This document shows positions 1 through 5,748 of a stretch of 6,259 nt of DNA, in pieces; positions within the stretch are counted from its first letter, which is position 1, and every line of letters begins with the position of its first letter. The DNA lies in the NCBI GenBank assembly GCA_946479125.1, contig CAMLET010000209.1:1-6259 (forward strand), given 5' to 3'. The stretch is from an uncultured Flavobacteriales bacterium (lineage in GTDB: Bacteria; Bacteroidota; Bacteroidia; Flavobacteriales; Crocinitomicaceae). Under the pieces are notes generated by a model that made no database searches, was not told where the DNA came from, and was given only the letters and a program-made list of their open reading frames with translations. The position numbers were made by a program, and so were the translations under genes.

Positions 1-744
1 AATAGTAATTGCGAAAGCAGAAATGTTTTTTGCGTCAACAGCGAATGGATCAGTCATATTCTGTAGATCTGAAGGATCAAAAACACCAAGACTTACTGGT
101 TTGCCGTCGGCAATTGCCCATAGTTGAAACTGCATTTCGTATGGAATTTCCTCAATAGCAACGCTTTTCATCATTGCCATTTTATTGGTTTCGTTCCACA
201 TAATTTGAACATTGGCAGAAGGTTCCATTGTGGTTCCTTTCATTTCAATCTTCTTTGTATCCAGCTGAGCAAGAACTTTCTTCATTTCAGCTGTTTTTTC
301 TTGTTCAACGCTAAGTGCAGTAACACGTTGATCCATTTTTTCGATTTCCTTATCCTTAGCAGCCAGCGAAGAATTCATTTCTTGTAGTTTGCTGTAGTTT
401 GTATACCAAAGAGATGTTGCTCCGATTGCTAAGACAATTGAAGCTGCAGATAACCATTTCCATGGATTACTTGTTTTCTCAGTTGGCAAAGAAATAATAG
501 GTGCTTCTTCTTTATCCAGATCAGCTGAAATAGCATCAAGAATTCGGCTTTTAAGTTCTGCTGGAGCGGGTACTGCGTGTTTTGTTGCTTCCGATTCAAA
601 AGCGTTTGTAACAGCTTTCCATTCGGCTAGAACTTCAGGATATTTTGAAGCATAGGACTGTAGTTGAGCAATTTCCTGCTCATTTGCGAATCCAAGCACT
701 ACTGCTTCAATGATTCCAGACTCTATGTATTCTCTTACATCCAA
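1..744 (-). CDS. RskA-type membrane anti-sigma factor (C-terminus cut off by window edge)
   Basis: This probably inhibits the ECF sigma factor encoded just upstream by holding it at the inner membrane. 248 residues are visible and the reading frame runs off the left edge; I infer that only a short C-terminal piece is missing. Residues 1-85 form a cytoplasmic sigma-binding region beginning MDVREYIESGIIEAVVLG, a typical opening for this family. One membrane helix lies at about 95-114 (WKWLSAASIVLAIGATSLWY). A charged, coiled-coil-like stretch follows at about 117-165. The extracytoplasmic RskA C-terminal domain starts near 175 and includes MQFQLWAIADGKPVSLGVF. The visible part has no Cys and a single His, so there is no zinc-binding HxxxCxxC motif. 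The start is TTG at 744-742: an in-frame stop lies upstream at 804-802, no ATG lies between, and the first internal Met is near residue 123, beyond the helix. The start overlaps the sigma gene end by 10 bp, which suggests translational coupling. The family call is solid; the partner is inferred from gene order. Confidence 0.88.
   Translation of the reverse strand, partial: MDVREYIESGIIEAVVLGFANEQEIAQLQSYASKYPEVLAEWKAVTNAFESEATKHAVPAPAELKSRILDAISADLDKEEAPIISLPTEKTSNPWKWLSAASIVLAIGATSLWYTNYSKLQEMNSSLAAKDKEIEKMDQRVTALSVEQEKTAEMKKVLAQLDTKKIEMKGTTMEPSANVQIMWNETNKMAMMKSVAIEEIPYEMQFQLWAIADGKPVSLGVFDPSDLQNMTDPFAVDAKNISAFAITI
735..744 (-). other. Overlap of sigma stop and anti-sigma start
   Basis: Read on the minus strand, the ten bases are TTGGATGTAA. 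The anti-sigma frame starts at TTG, while the sigma frame ends ATG-TAA within the same bases. No Shine-Dalgarno sequence is visible upstream. Ribosomes finishing the sigma factor are therefore the likely source of initiation on the anti-sigma gene, which would keep the two proteins in a fixed ratio. The coupling is inferred; the overlap is seen directly. Confidence 0.7.
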
Positions 745-1289
745 AACGCAAATATTGTAAAGTATTTTCTTAATTCTCTCATAGCTAATCGAGTACGTGT
801 TTTAACAGTTCCTAATGGCAACTCTAATTCATCGGAAACCTCTTGTTGAGTATAACCTTTGAAATAGAGATAATCAATAATCACCTGTTGTTCTGGCACT
901 AGATTCTCTACTAACTTTGTTAATCCTATTGTACTAGTATTTTGTACAACAGCATTTTGAGTACCTACGCTCACATCCCAATCTTGGATTTCGCTCTTCA
1001 ATTCTTTTTTTGTTTTTCTTAGGTAGTCAATAGATGTGTTTCTTGCTATATTGAGCATCCAGGTGTAAAAACTTCCTTTCGTTTTGTCGTAACTCTCAAT
1101 GTTTTTCCAAATTTTTACGAAGCTATCCTGAAGAACATCATTGGCGATTTCTTGTTCACCAATTAGACGCATCACAACACCGTTGAGAGCGCCGGAATAG
1201 CGGTCGTACACCTCAGAAAACGCATTTGCATCCCCTGATTTCACTTGAACTACAAGTGCATCAATTTCTATGGTATTGAGTGAATCCAA
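735..1289 (-). CDS. ECF-type RNA polymerase sigma-70 factor
   Basis: This is an alternative sigma factor of 184 residues, the normal size for a two-domain ECF protein. Region 2 spans about 24-92 and includes the core-binding and -10-recognition stretch DVLQDSFVKIWKNIESYD (51-68) and FYTWMLNIARNTSIDYLRK (74-92). Region 4 spans about 122-178 with the helix-turn-helix YTQQEVSDELELPLGTVKTR (146-165), which reads the -35 element. A poorly conserved linker lies between them. With an RskA-type anti-sigma gene overlapping its end, it resembles SigK/RskA pairs (ECF18/19-like, by recollection of the family only). The start codon is TTG at 1289-1287: the frame is closed by TGA at 1325-1323, no ATG lies between, and the first internal ATG (residue 39) would remove part of region 2. 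The gene ends ATG-TAA at 740-735, inside the start of the next gene. The regulon cannot be read from the protein. Confidence 0.93.
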   Translation of the reverse strand: MDSLNTIEIDALVVQVKSGDANAFSEVYDRYSGALNGVVMRLIGEQEIANDVLQDSFVKIWKNIESYDKTKGSFYTWMLNIARNTSIDYLRKTKKELKSEIQDWDVSVGTQNAVVQNTSTIGLTKLVENLVPEQQVIIDYLYFKGYTQQEVSDELELPLGTVKTRTRLAMRELRKYFTIFAFWM

Positions 1290-1294
1290 CTGTG

Positions 1295-1326
1295 CGAAGT
1301 TAATGAAATTCGGTTTTAATAATCAA
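1295..1326 (-). promoter_or_regulatory. Candidate promoter of the sigma/anti-sigma operon
   Basis: On the minus strand a TTG (1326-1324) is followed after 21 bp by TAACTTCG (1302-1295). This is one mismatch from the Bacteroidota -7 consensus TAnnTTTG, and the spacing is within the 17-23 bp known for Flavobacteria. Transcription would start around 1291-1288, on or beside the TTG start codon at 1289, so the message would have essentially no leader. Either the mRNA is leaderless or the real promoter is another one. The mismatch could also mean recognition by an ECF sigma, including autoregulation. Confidence 0.4.
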
Positions 1327-1342
1327 TTCTATAATCAATTGG
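1319..1342. repeat. Two tandem 12-bp direct repeats in the divergent promoter region
   Basis: ATAATCAATTCT (1319-1330) is followed immediately by ATAATCAATTGG (1331-1342); ten of the twelve bases are identical. The first copy holds the -33 TTG of the leftward sigma promoter. The second covers most of the -33 TTG of the rightward thiL promoter (1339-1341). Tandem repeats at one helical turn plus about 1.5 bp could bind a regulator, but the region is AT-rich and only two copies exist, so chance is possible. Confidence 0.45.
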
Positions 1343-1365
1343 CAAGTTTTTCTTGGTTAACTTTG
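1339..1365 (+). promoter_or_regulatory. Candidate promoter of thiL
   Basis: TAACTTTG at 1358-1365 matches the Bacteroidota -7 consensus TAnnTTTG exactly. A TTG at 1339-1341 lies 16 bp upstream, slightly shorter than the usual 17-23 bp. Transcription would start near 1370, leaving a leader of only about 10 bases before the ATG at 1381. No Shine-Dalgarno sequence is present, which is common in the phylum. Confidence 0.5.
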
Positions 1366-1380
1366 TAAAAAAATCTTAGG

Positions 1381-2415
1381 ATGACAAATGAAAAGCGAAC
1401 TGAATTAGACAGTTTGGGCGAATTCGGACTTATAGAAAGCTTAACTTCTAATTTCGAATTGAAAAATGAATCAAGTGTTTACGGAATTGGGGATGATGCA
1501 GCTGTGTTGGAACGAAATGAAGATACATTCACTTTGGTTTCAACTGACTTGTTGATTGAAGGAATTCATTTCAATTTGATGTACATGCCTTTGAAGCATT
1601 TGGGCTACAAAGCTGTGGCAGTTAATGTTTCTGATATAGTTGCAATGAACGGAACTGCAGAACATATTACGGTTTCTATCGCGGTGTCTAATCGTTTTCC
1701 GGTTGAAGCTCTTCATGAATTGTATGCCGGAATTGAATTGGCGTGTGAGAATTACAATGTTGATTTGATTGGAGGTGATACATCTAGTTCACTTTCCGGA
1801 TTGGCTATTTCAATTACGGCAATTGGAAGTGTTGCTAAATCGAAAGTGGTTTACAGAAACGGCGCGCAAGTAAACGATCTGATTGTTGTGACTGGTGATT
1901 TGGGTGGTGCTTACATGGGACTGCAGGTTCTTGAGCGAGAGAAAACGGTTTTTGAAGCGAATCCAAATATTCAACCGGATTTAGAAGGAAAGGATTACAT
2001 TGTTCAGCGACAGTTGAAGCCTGAAGCAAGAAAAGACGTTCATGGCTTTTTGGCTGAATTGGGTGTTGTTCCCACTTCAATGATCGATGTTTCGGACGGT
2101 TTAGCTTCTGAGTTACTTCATATTTCACGTCAGTCAAAAGTTGGAGTAAGAGTCTACAACGCTAAAATTCCTATTGATTCATTGACATCAACAACGGCTA
2201 TTGATTTCAATTTGGATCCTGTGACGTGTGCTTTGAACGGTGGTGAAGATTATGAGTTATTGTTTACAGTTGCTCAATCTGATTTTGACAAGATCAAAGG
2301 AAATCCGAATATGACCATTATTGGATATGTTACGGATGCGTCTGAAGGAAACTATTTAGTGGATAGTAATAATTCGTTGGTTGAATTGAAAGCGCAAGGT
2401 TGGCAGCATTTTTAA
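1381..2415 (+). CDS. thiL: Thiamine-monophosphate kinase
   Basis: ThiL phosphorylates thiamine monophosphate with ATP to give thiamine diphosphate, the active cofactor and the last step of de novo thiamine synthesis; it is cytoplasmic and usually dimeric. The 344 residues are close to the family length (about 325 in E. coli). Family motifs appear in order: GIGDDAAV (35-42), STDLLIEGIHF (54-64), NVSDIVAMN (82-90), GGDTSSS (131-137), VTGDLGGAYMG (170-180), DVSDGLASELLHIS (236-249) and NGGEDYELLF (286-295). The Asp-rich motifs bind the Mg ions and the phosphates of ATP and substrate; the Gly-rich ones belong to the AIR-synthase/PurM-like fold. The ATG at 1381 gives a normal N-terminus, and a promoter lies just upstream. 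No other thiamine gene is nearby, no TPP riboswitch fits the 91-bp leader region, and a terminator follows 18 bp after the stop, so it appears to be a single-gene unit. Confidence 0.97.
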   Translation: MTNEKRTELDSLGEFGLIESLTSNFELKNESSVYGIGDDAAVLERNEDTFTLVSTDLLIEGIHFNLMYMPLKHLGYKAVAVNVSDIVAMNGTAEHITVSIAVSNRFPVEALHELYAGIELACENYNVDLIGGDTSSSLSGLAISITAIGSVAKSKVVYRNGAQVNDLIVVTGDLGGAYMGLQVLEREKTVFEANPNIQPDLEGKDYIVQRQLKPEARKDVHGFLAELGVVPTSMIDVSDGLASELLHISRQSKVGVRVYNAKIPIDSLTSTTAIDFNLDPVTCALNGGEDYELLFTVAQSDFDKIKGNPNMTIIGYVTDASEGNYLVDSNNSLVELKAQGWQHF

Positions 2416-2433
2416 ACCAAACTTATTGGACAT

Positions 2434-2469
2434 AAAAAAACCTCGATATTTTCATGTCGAGGTTTTTTT
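2434..2469. terminator. Bidirectional intrinsic terminator between thiL and the lipoprotein gene
   Basis: Seven A (2434-2440) and CCTCGA (2441-2446) pair with TCGAGG (2457-2462) and seven T (2463-2469). Three further pairs (T-G, A-T, T-A) close a four-base loop TTTC at 2450-2453. The T-tract follows the stem in either reading direction. It lies 18 bp after the thiL stop and 15 bp after the end of the convergent lipoprotein gene, so it can serve both. Confidence 0.9.
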
Positions 2470-2484
2470 ATATTGGGAGATAAA

Positions 2485-2757
2485 TTAGTTTCCTTTTTTA
2501 TCTTTCTTTCTCATTGGATCTGTGATTTCGCCATCATCATCAAGTGTTCCAGCGTTTGTGTCGCCGTTTACTGTTGTTCCACCTGAAGAACTGATTGTTC
2601 CTGCTGTTGGATGTTGCGTATCATCTTCGTTTGTAGGACAAGCCATAATTGTACTCGTGTTGCCAGTACCGTTCCCAGAAGTTCTAGGTACGATTTGTTC
2701 TTTCTGACAGCTAGCTGCAACTAGAACAAGACCAACAATGAGTACTAATTTTTTCAT
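2485..2757 (-). CDS. Small secreted lipoprotein of unknown function
   Basis: I do not recognise a family. The 90 residues start with a lipoprotein signal peptide: MKK, a hydrophobic core LVLIVGLVLVAAS, and the lipid-carrying Cys17 (lipobox VAAS-C). The next residues, QKEQ, resemble the Cys-adjacent export signal reported for surface lipoproteins of Bacteroidota (a QKDDE-like consensus in Capnocytophaga), so surface display is possible. The mature part is low complexity, rich in Gly, Ser, Thr and Asn, with one other Cys (Cys40). An acidic patch, LDDDGEITD (72-80), is followed by a basic tail, RKKDKKGN (83-90). The ATG at 2757 is preferred over an upstream in-frame TTG at 2787, because the latter precedes both the signal peptide and the predicted transcription start. 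The gene follows the sensor kinase by 51 bp on the same strand with its own promoter, and ends at the terminator shared with thiL. A role as target or accessory of that two-component system is conjecture. Confidence 0.8.
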   Translation of the reverse strand: MKKLVLIVGLVLVAASCQKEQIVPRTSGNGTGNTSTIMACPTNEDDTQHPTAGTISSSGGTTVNGDTNAGTLDDDGEITDPMRKKDKKGN

Positions 2758-2788
2758 AACTTTTAATTGTCTACACGACTTAATCAAA

Positions 2789-2821
2789 CAAATATAGAGA
2801 ATTTGATTTTAATAATCCAAA
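2789..2821 (-). promoter_or_regulatory. Candidate promoter of the small lipoprotein gene
   Basis: On the minus strand TTTG (2821-2818) is followed after 21 bp by TATATTTG (2796-2789), a perfect TAnnTTTG -7 box. Transcription would start near 2784, giving a leader of about 27 bases. The -33 box lies inside the last codons of the upstream kinase gene (stop at 2811-2809). The lipoprotein could therefore be made alone at a higher level than the kinase, in addition to any readthrough from the kinase operon; no terminator separates them. Confidence 0.6.
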
Positions 2822-5745
2822 TTTTCATAAGGAATTTTGATTAAAACACGTGTTCCTTTGATTGAACTGTCAGGATTTGCTATTTGAAAGGGACCAATAA
2901 GGTCATAATCTTTCTTCAACATTGTGCGAATCAATGAAATACGCTTAGATGTAATCTCCATTCCTTTCGACTTGTGATCACCGGCAAAATTGGCCTTTTT
3001 GTTCATACTCACATCAATTCCAATTCCGTTGTCGTCAATGCAGATTTCCAACTGATTACTAATGACTTTCAGTTTTATTTCGATTCTACCTGCCAGACTT
3101 TCATTTGGAAGAATTCCGTGAATAATACTGTTCTCCACAAAAGGCTGAAGAAGCATGGATGGAACCTCAATTTGCTCCGTTTCCACATCATCAGTATCAA
3201 TTTCATACGTGAAACGATCTTTGAAACGCATAGATTCTAAAGAAAGGTAAAGTTCAAGTCGTTCCAATTCCTGATGCAAACTTACCATATTGTCATTTTC
3301 AGTTGCGCTGTCAAGGTTCTTGCGAATCAGTTTTGCGAACTGGCTCAGGTAGCGATTTGCTGAGTGTTTATCTTGTGTATTGATGAAATATTGAATGGAA
3401 TTCAAAGAATTGAAGATGAAGTGACGATTCATACTTGCATTCAAAGATTGCTGTTCAAGTGCAAGTAAACGCGTTCTGTTTTCGAGATTTTCCTGATAGT
3501 TTTTATCACGTTCACGTTTGATTTGCCAACGGAAATAGTAACGAATTCCAGCTCCAACTGCAATCAATATAATCACATAGAACCACCATGTTCTGTAATA
3601 TGGCGGACGAATGTAAATTGGAATTCCAATACTGTCTGAAACTGTTCCAAAGTCGTTGATCCCGCGAATGTGCAGCGTGAATTCCCCATCGGGTAAATTG
3701 TTCAGTGTAATTGTAGTGTTGGTACTTGGAGGACTCCATTTTTCATCCAGTCCTTCAATCCAATATTGAACAAGCACACTTTCAGGATCGCTCAGAAAAA
3801 GGGCGTCAAGATCGATGGAAACATTGTTTTTACTGTATGTTAAATTCAGCTGTTTGGTTGTTGATCCGAAAATCGAACTGAAACTGAAATCGTAGGGTTC
3901 AAAGTTTATGTTGAATCCAGTAGAAACCAAGGTTGGATTGAAATTGTAAGAGTTGTTGGAAGTATTTGCGCTAACATCATATCGAACTAATCCTTCGGCA
4001 GTTCCAAACCAAAGAAAACGACTGTCATAATAAGCTGAGTTGATGTTCGTTTCCAGATTGATTAAACCACTATTAAGCCCGTAATGATCAATTACAAAGG
4101 GTTTTTCTTCTGCTGAGATCATGAAGATTCCGTTGTTCGTTCCTGCAAAAATGCTTTCTCCGATTACACTAAGAAAATTGATGAATTTACTACCACTTTG
4201 TTTACCAATGTTACATGATTTGTAGGAAATTCCATCAAAATAGAACAAGCCGTTTTCTGTTCCAATCCAGAGTCTGTTGTTATTGTCTACACATAAATTG
4301 AAAACACCTGACCCAAATTTTTTGTGTTCGTCAATCTTTAGTTTGTCGAGATCAATTTTGAACAAGCCGTTAGAAGTTCCGATGTAGCTTTTTCCTTCTA
4401 ATTCAAGGTATGTTCGAATGACCCCCAAAGAGTTGTAAATACTTTCGGACAGCTGCGTTTTTGAATATTTTCCGTGATTAATTGTGCCAATTTCATTCTC
4501 TCCAACTACAACTAATCCTGTTCTGCTTCTGTAAAGTGCATGAATTGGATGGTCAATTCCTACTATTTTTTCGACAGTATAATTTTGGTTCATTTTGAAC
4601 AATCCAATGTCGGTTCCAATATACAATTGCCCAAGATGATTGGTCATGCACCAAACTGTTGATGCTGCAAGGTTTAATCGTTCCGTTTTACCATCAGGCG
4701 ACATTTTAAAAGCGCCCTGATCATAAGTTCCAAATACGTATGTATTCTGAAATTTGGTCGAACTTAAGATTAAATCGCTTGGAAGATTTTGTGTGCTGTT
4801 GTAATACGCCCATTGCTCACCGCAAAAGCGAAGTAATCCTTTTCCATCACTTCCAATCCAAATATGACCATCTCTATCCTGAAAAACACAGTTCAGTGAT
4901 GAAGTTGGCATTCCATTTTTTTCGGAGAAGTATTTATACTCTTTTGCAGATTTCCAGCTGAGTAATCCGTAGTCGGTTATTGACCAAAGTTTTCCGGTTT
5001 TATCTGTAATGGAATTGGAAATGTAAAGGTCCTGAATGGTGTTTAAATTCTTAAACTGAGTAAGGTTTTTATTGGCTTCAAAAAAACCATCGTTAAAAGT
5101 GGTTACTCTTAGTTTTCCTTTCGAAACCGAAAGTCCGGAGATAGAATAATTTCCAAAAGCTTTGATCTTGGTGATCTTGTTTGTCTTACTCACTTCGTAC
5201 AATCCGTCTTTAGTCCCAACTAATAAACGATCGTTAAATACAATAAGTGCTCTACAAATGTTGGCATCGCTGTTCGGTAAACGCTTCTGAACAAAACTGC
5301 TTTTCTCTTTAAAGTACAAGCCTCCACCTTCAACAGCGGCGTATACACGCTTGTTAAATTCAGTGATTGCTGTAACATTATTGTTTTGCTCTTTATCCGG
5401 AAACTTCCAGTTTTGACCTTTCTGTTTGATGATAACTGAAACACCACCCTGGTGACCAACCCAAATTTGATTTCCGTTTGCAGCAAGACATGATATACGA
5501 TTATTCAAAATCCCTTGCTCAATAGGAAATGTGGTAAATTTTTTACCGTTGAATTTTGCCAATCCTCCCAGTGTTCCAACCCACAAATACCCTTCGTTAT
5601 CTTGCGTAATTGCCAGTACTTGTGACTGAGGAAGTCCAAGGTTATTGGAAAATGCTAAGAAAGAAGATTTTTGTGCGTTACCAATTGTTACTGCAAAAAT
5701 GCAGAACAAGAGAAGTGCGAATCTAAAACGAAGAACGATGTTCAC
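2809..5745 (-). CDS. Propeller-sensor histidine kinase of the LytS/His_kinase family
   Basis: This membrane sensor has 978 residues. A signal peptide (1-24, ending GNA) is followed by about 14 repeats with the pattern LWIGTxxGLF, near 45, 87, 127, 167, 205, 245, 287, 328, 367, 403, 445, 484, 525 and 571. That fits two seven-bladed periplasmic propellers. A Y_Y_Y domain follows (about 610-712, with QYWIEGLDEKW and IRPPYYRTWWF), then one membrane helix (about 720-738), a cytoplasmic coiled coil (740-770), the dimerisation/phosphoacceptor region NRHFIFNSLNSIQYF (773-787, His775) and a HATPase domain with LLQPFVENSIIHG (865-877) and DDNGIGID (904-911). The usual Pro before the His is Arg774. The Gly-rich lid is reduced to SKGMEITSKR. 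The start is GTG at 5745: the regulator's stop codon lies in the same frame two codons upstream, and the first internal Met is Met279, far beyond the signal peptide. Its likely partner is the LytTR regulator 3 bp upstream. It lacks the receiver and AraC domains of hybrid propeller regulators. Ligand unknown. Confidence 0.93.
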   Translation of the reverse strand: MNIVLRFRFALLLFCIFAVTIGNAQKSSFLAFSNNLGLPQSQVLAITQDNEGYLWVGTLGGLAKFNGKKFTTFPIEQGILNNRISCLAANGNQIWVGHQGGVSVIIKQKGQNWKFPDKEQNNNVTAITEFNKRVYAAVEGGGLYFKEKSSFVQKRLPNSDANICRALIVFNDRLLVGTKDGLYEVSKTNKITKIKAFGNYSISGLSVSKGKLRVTTFNDGFFEANKNLTQFKNLNTIQDLYISNSITDKTGKLWSITDYGLLSWKSAKEYKYFSEKNGMPTSSLNCVFQDRDGHIWIGSDGKGLLRFCGEQWAYYNSTQNLPSDLILSSTKFQNTYVFGTYDQGAFKMSPDGKTERLNLAASTVWCMTNHLGQLYIGTDIGLFKMNQNYTVEKIVGIDHPIHALYRSRTGLVVVGENEIGTINHGKYSKTQLSESIYNSLGVIRTYLELEGKSYIGTSNGLFKIDLDKLKIDEHKKFGSGVFNLCVDNNNRLWIGTENGLFYFDGISYKSCNIGKQSGSKFINFLSVIGESIFAGTNNGIFMISAEEKPFVIDHYGLNSGLINLETNINSAYYDSRFLWFGTAEGLVRYDVSANTSNNSYNFNPTLVSTGFNINFEPYDFSFSSIFGSTTKQLNLTYSKNNVSIDLDALFLSDPESVLVQYWIEGLDEKWSPPSTNTTITLNNLPDGEFTLHIRGINDFGTVSDSIGIPIYIRPPYYRTWWFYVIILIAVGAGIRYYFRWQIKRERDKNYQENLENRTRLLALEQQSLNASMNRHFIFNSLNSIQYFINTQDKHSANRYLSQFAKLIRKNLDSATENDNMVSLHQELERLELYLSLESMRFKDRFTYEIDTDDVETEQIEVPSMLLQPFVENSIIHGILPNESLAGRIEIKLKVISNQLEICIDDNGIGIDVSMNKKANFAGDHKSKGMEITSKRISLIRTMLKKDYDLIGPFQIANPDSSIKGTRVLIKIPYENLDY

Positions 5746-5748
5746 TGA

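Noticed and set aside
124..387. 87-codon open frame on the plus strand opposite the anti-sigma gene
   Set aside because: It is antisense to the anti-sigma coding sequence and its Phe/His-rich product looks like a reverse translation of Lys/Glu-rich codons, not a protein.
1290..1380. TPP riboswitch upstream of thiL
   Set aside because: The predicted leader is about 10 bases, and no conserved thi-box sequence such as CUGAGA is present in this region.
1835..2137. 100-codon open frame on the minus strand inside thiL
   Set aside because: It lies wholly antisense to a clear, conserved gene, shows no recognisable domain and has no promoter; it is a by-product of thiL codon use.
2518..2553. Possible EF-hand or dockerin-like calcium loop in the lipoprotein acidic patch
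   Set aside because: The spacing of Asp, Asn and Gly around GDTNAGTLDDDGE does not fit the DxDxDG...E pattern, so it is best treated as low-complexity acidic sequence.
2758..2787. Ten-residue N-terminal extension of the lipoprotein from TTG at 2787
   Set aside because: It would place a polar stretch before a standard MKK-type lipoprotein signal peptide, and it begins upstream of the predicted transcription start near 2784.
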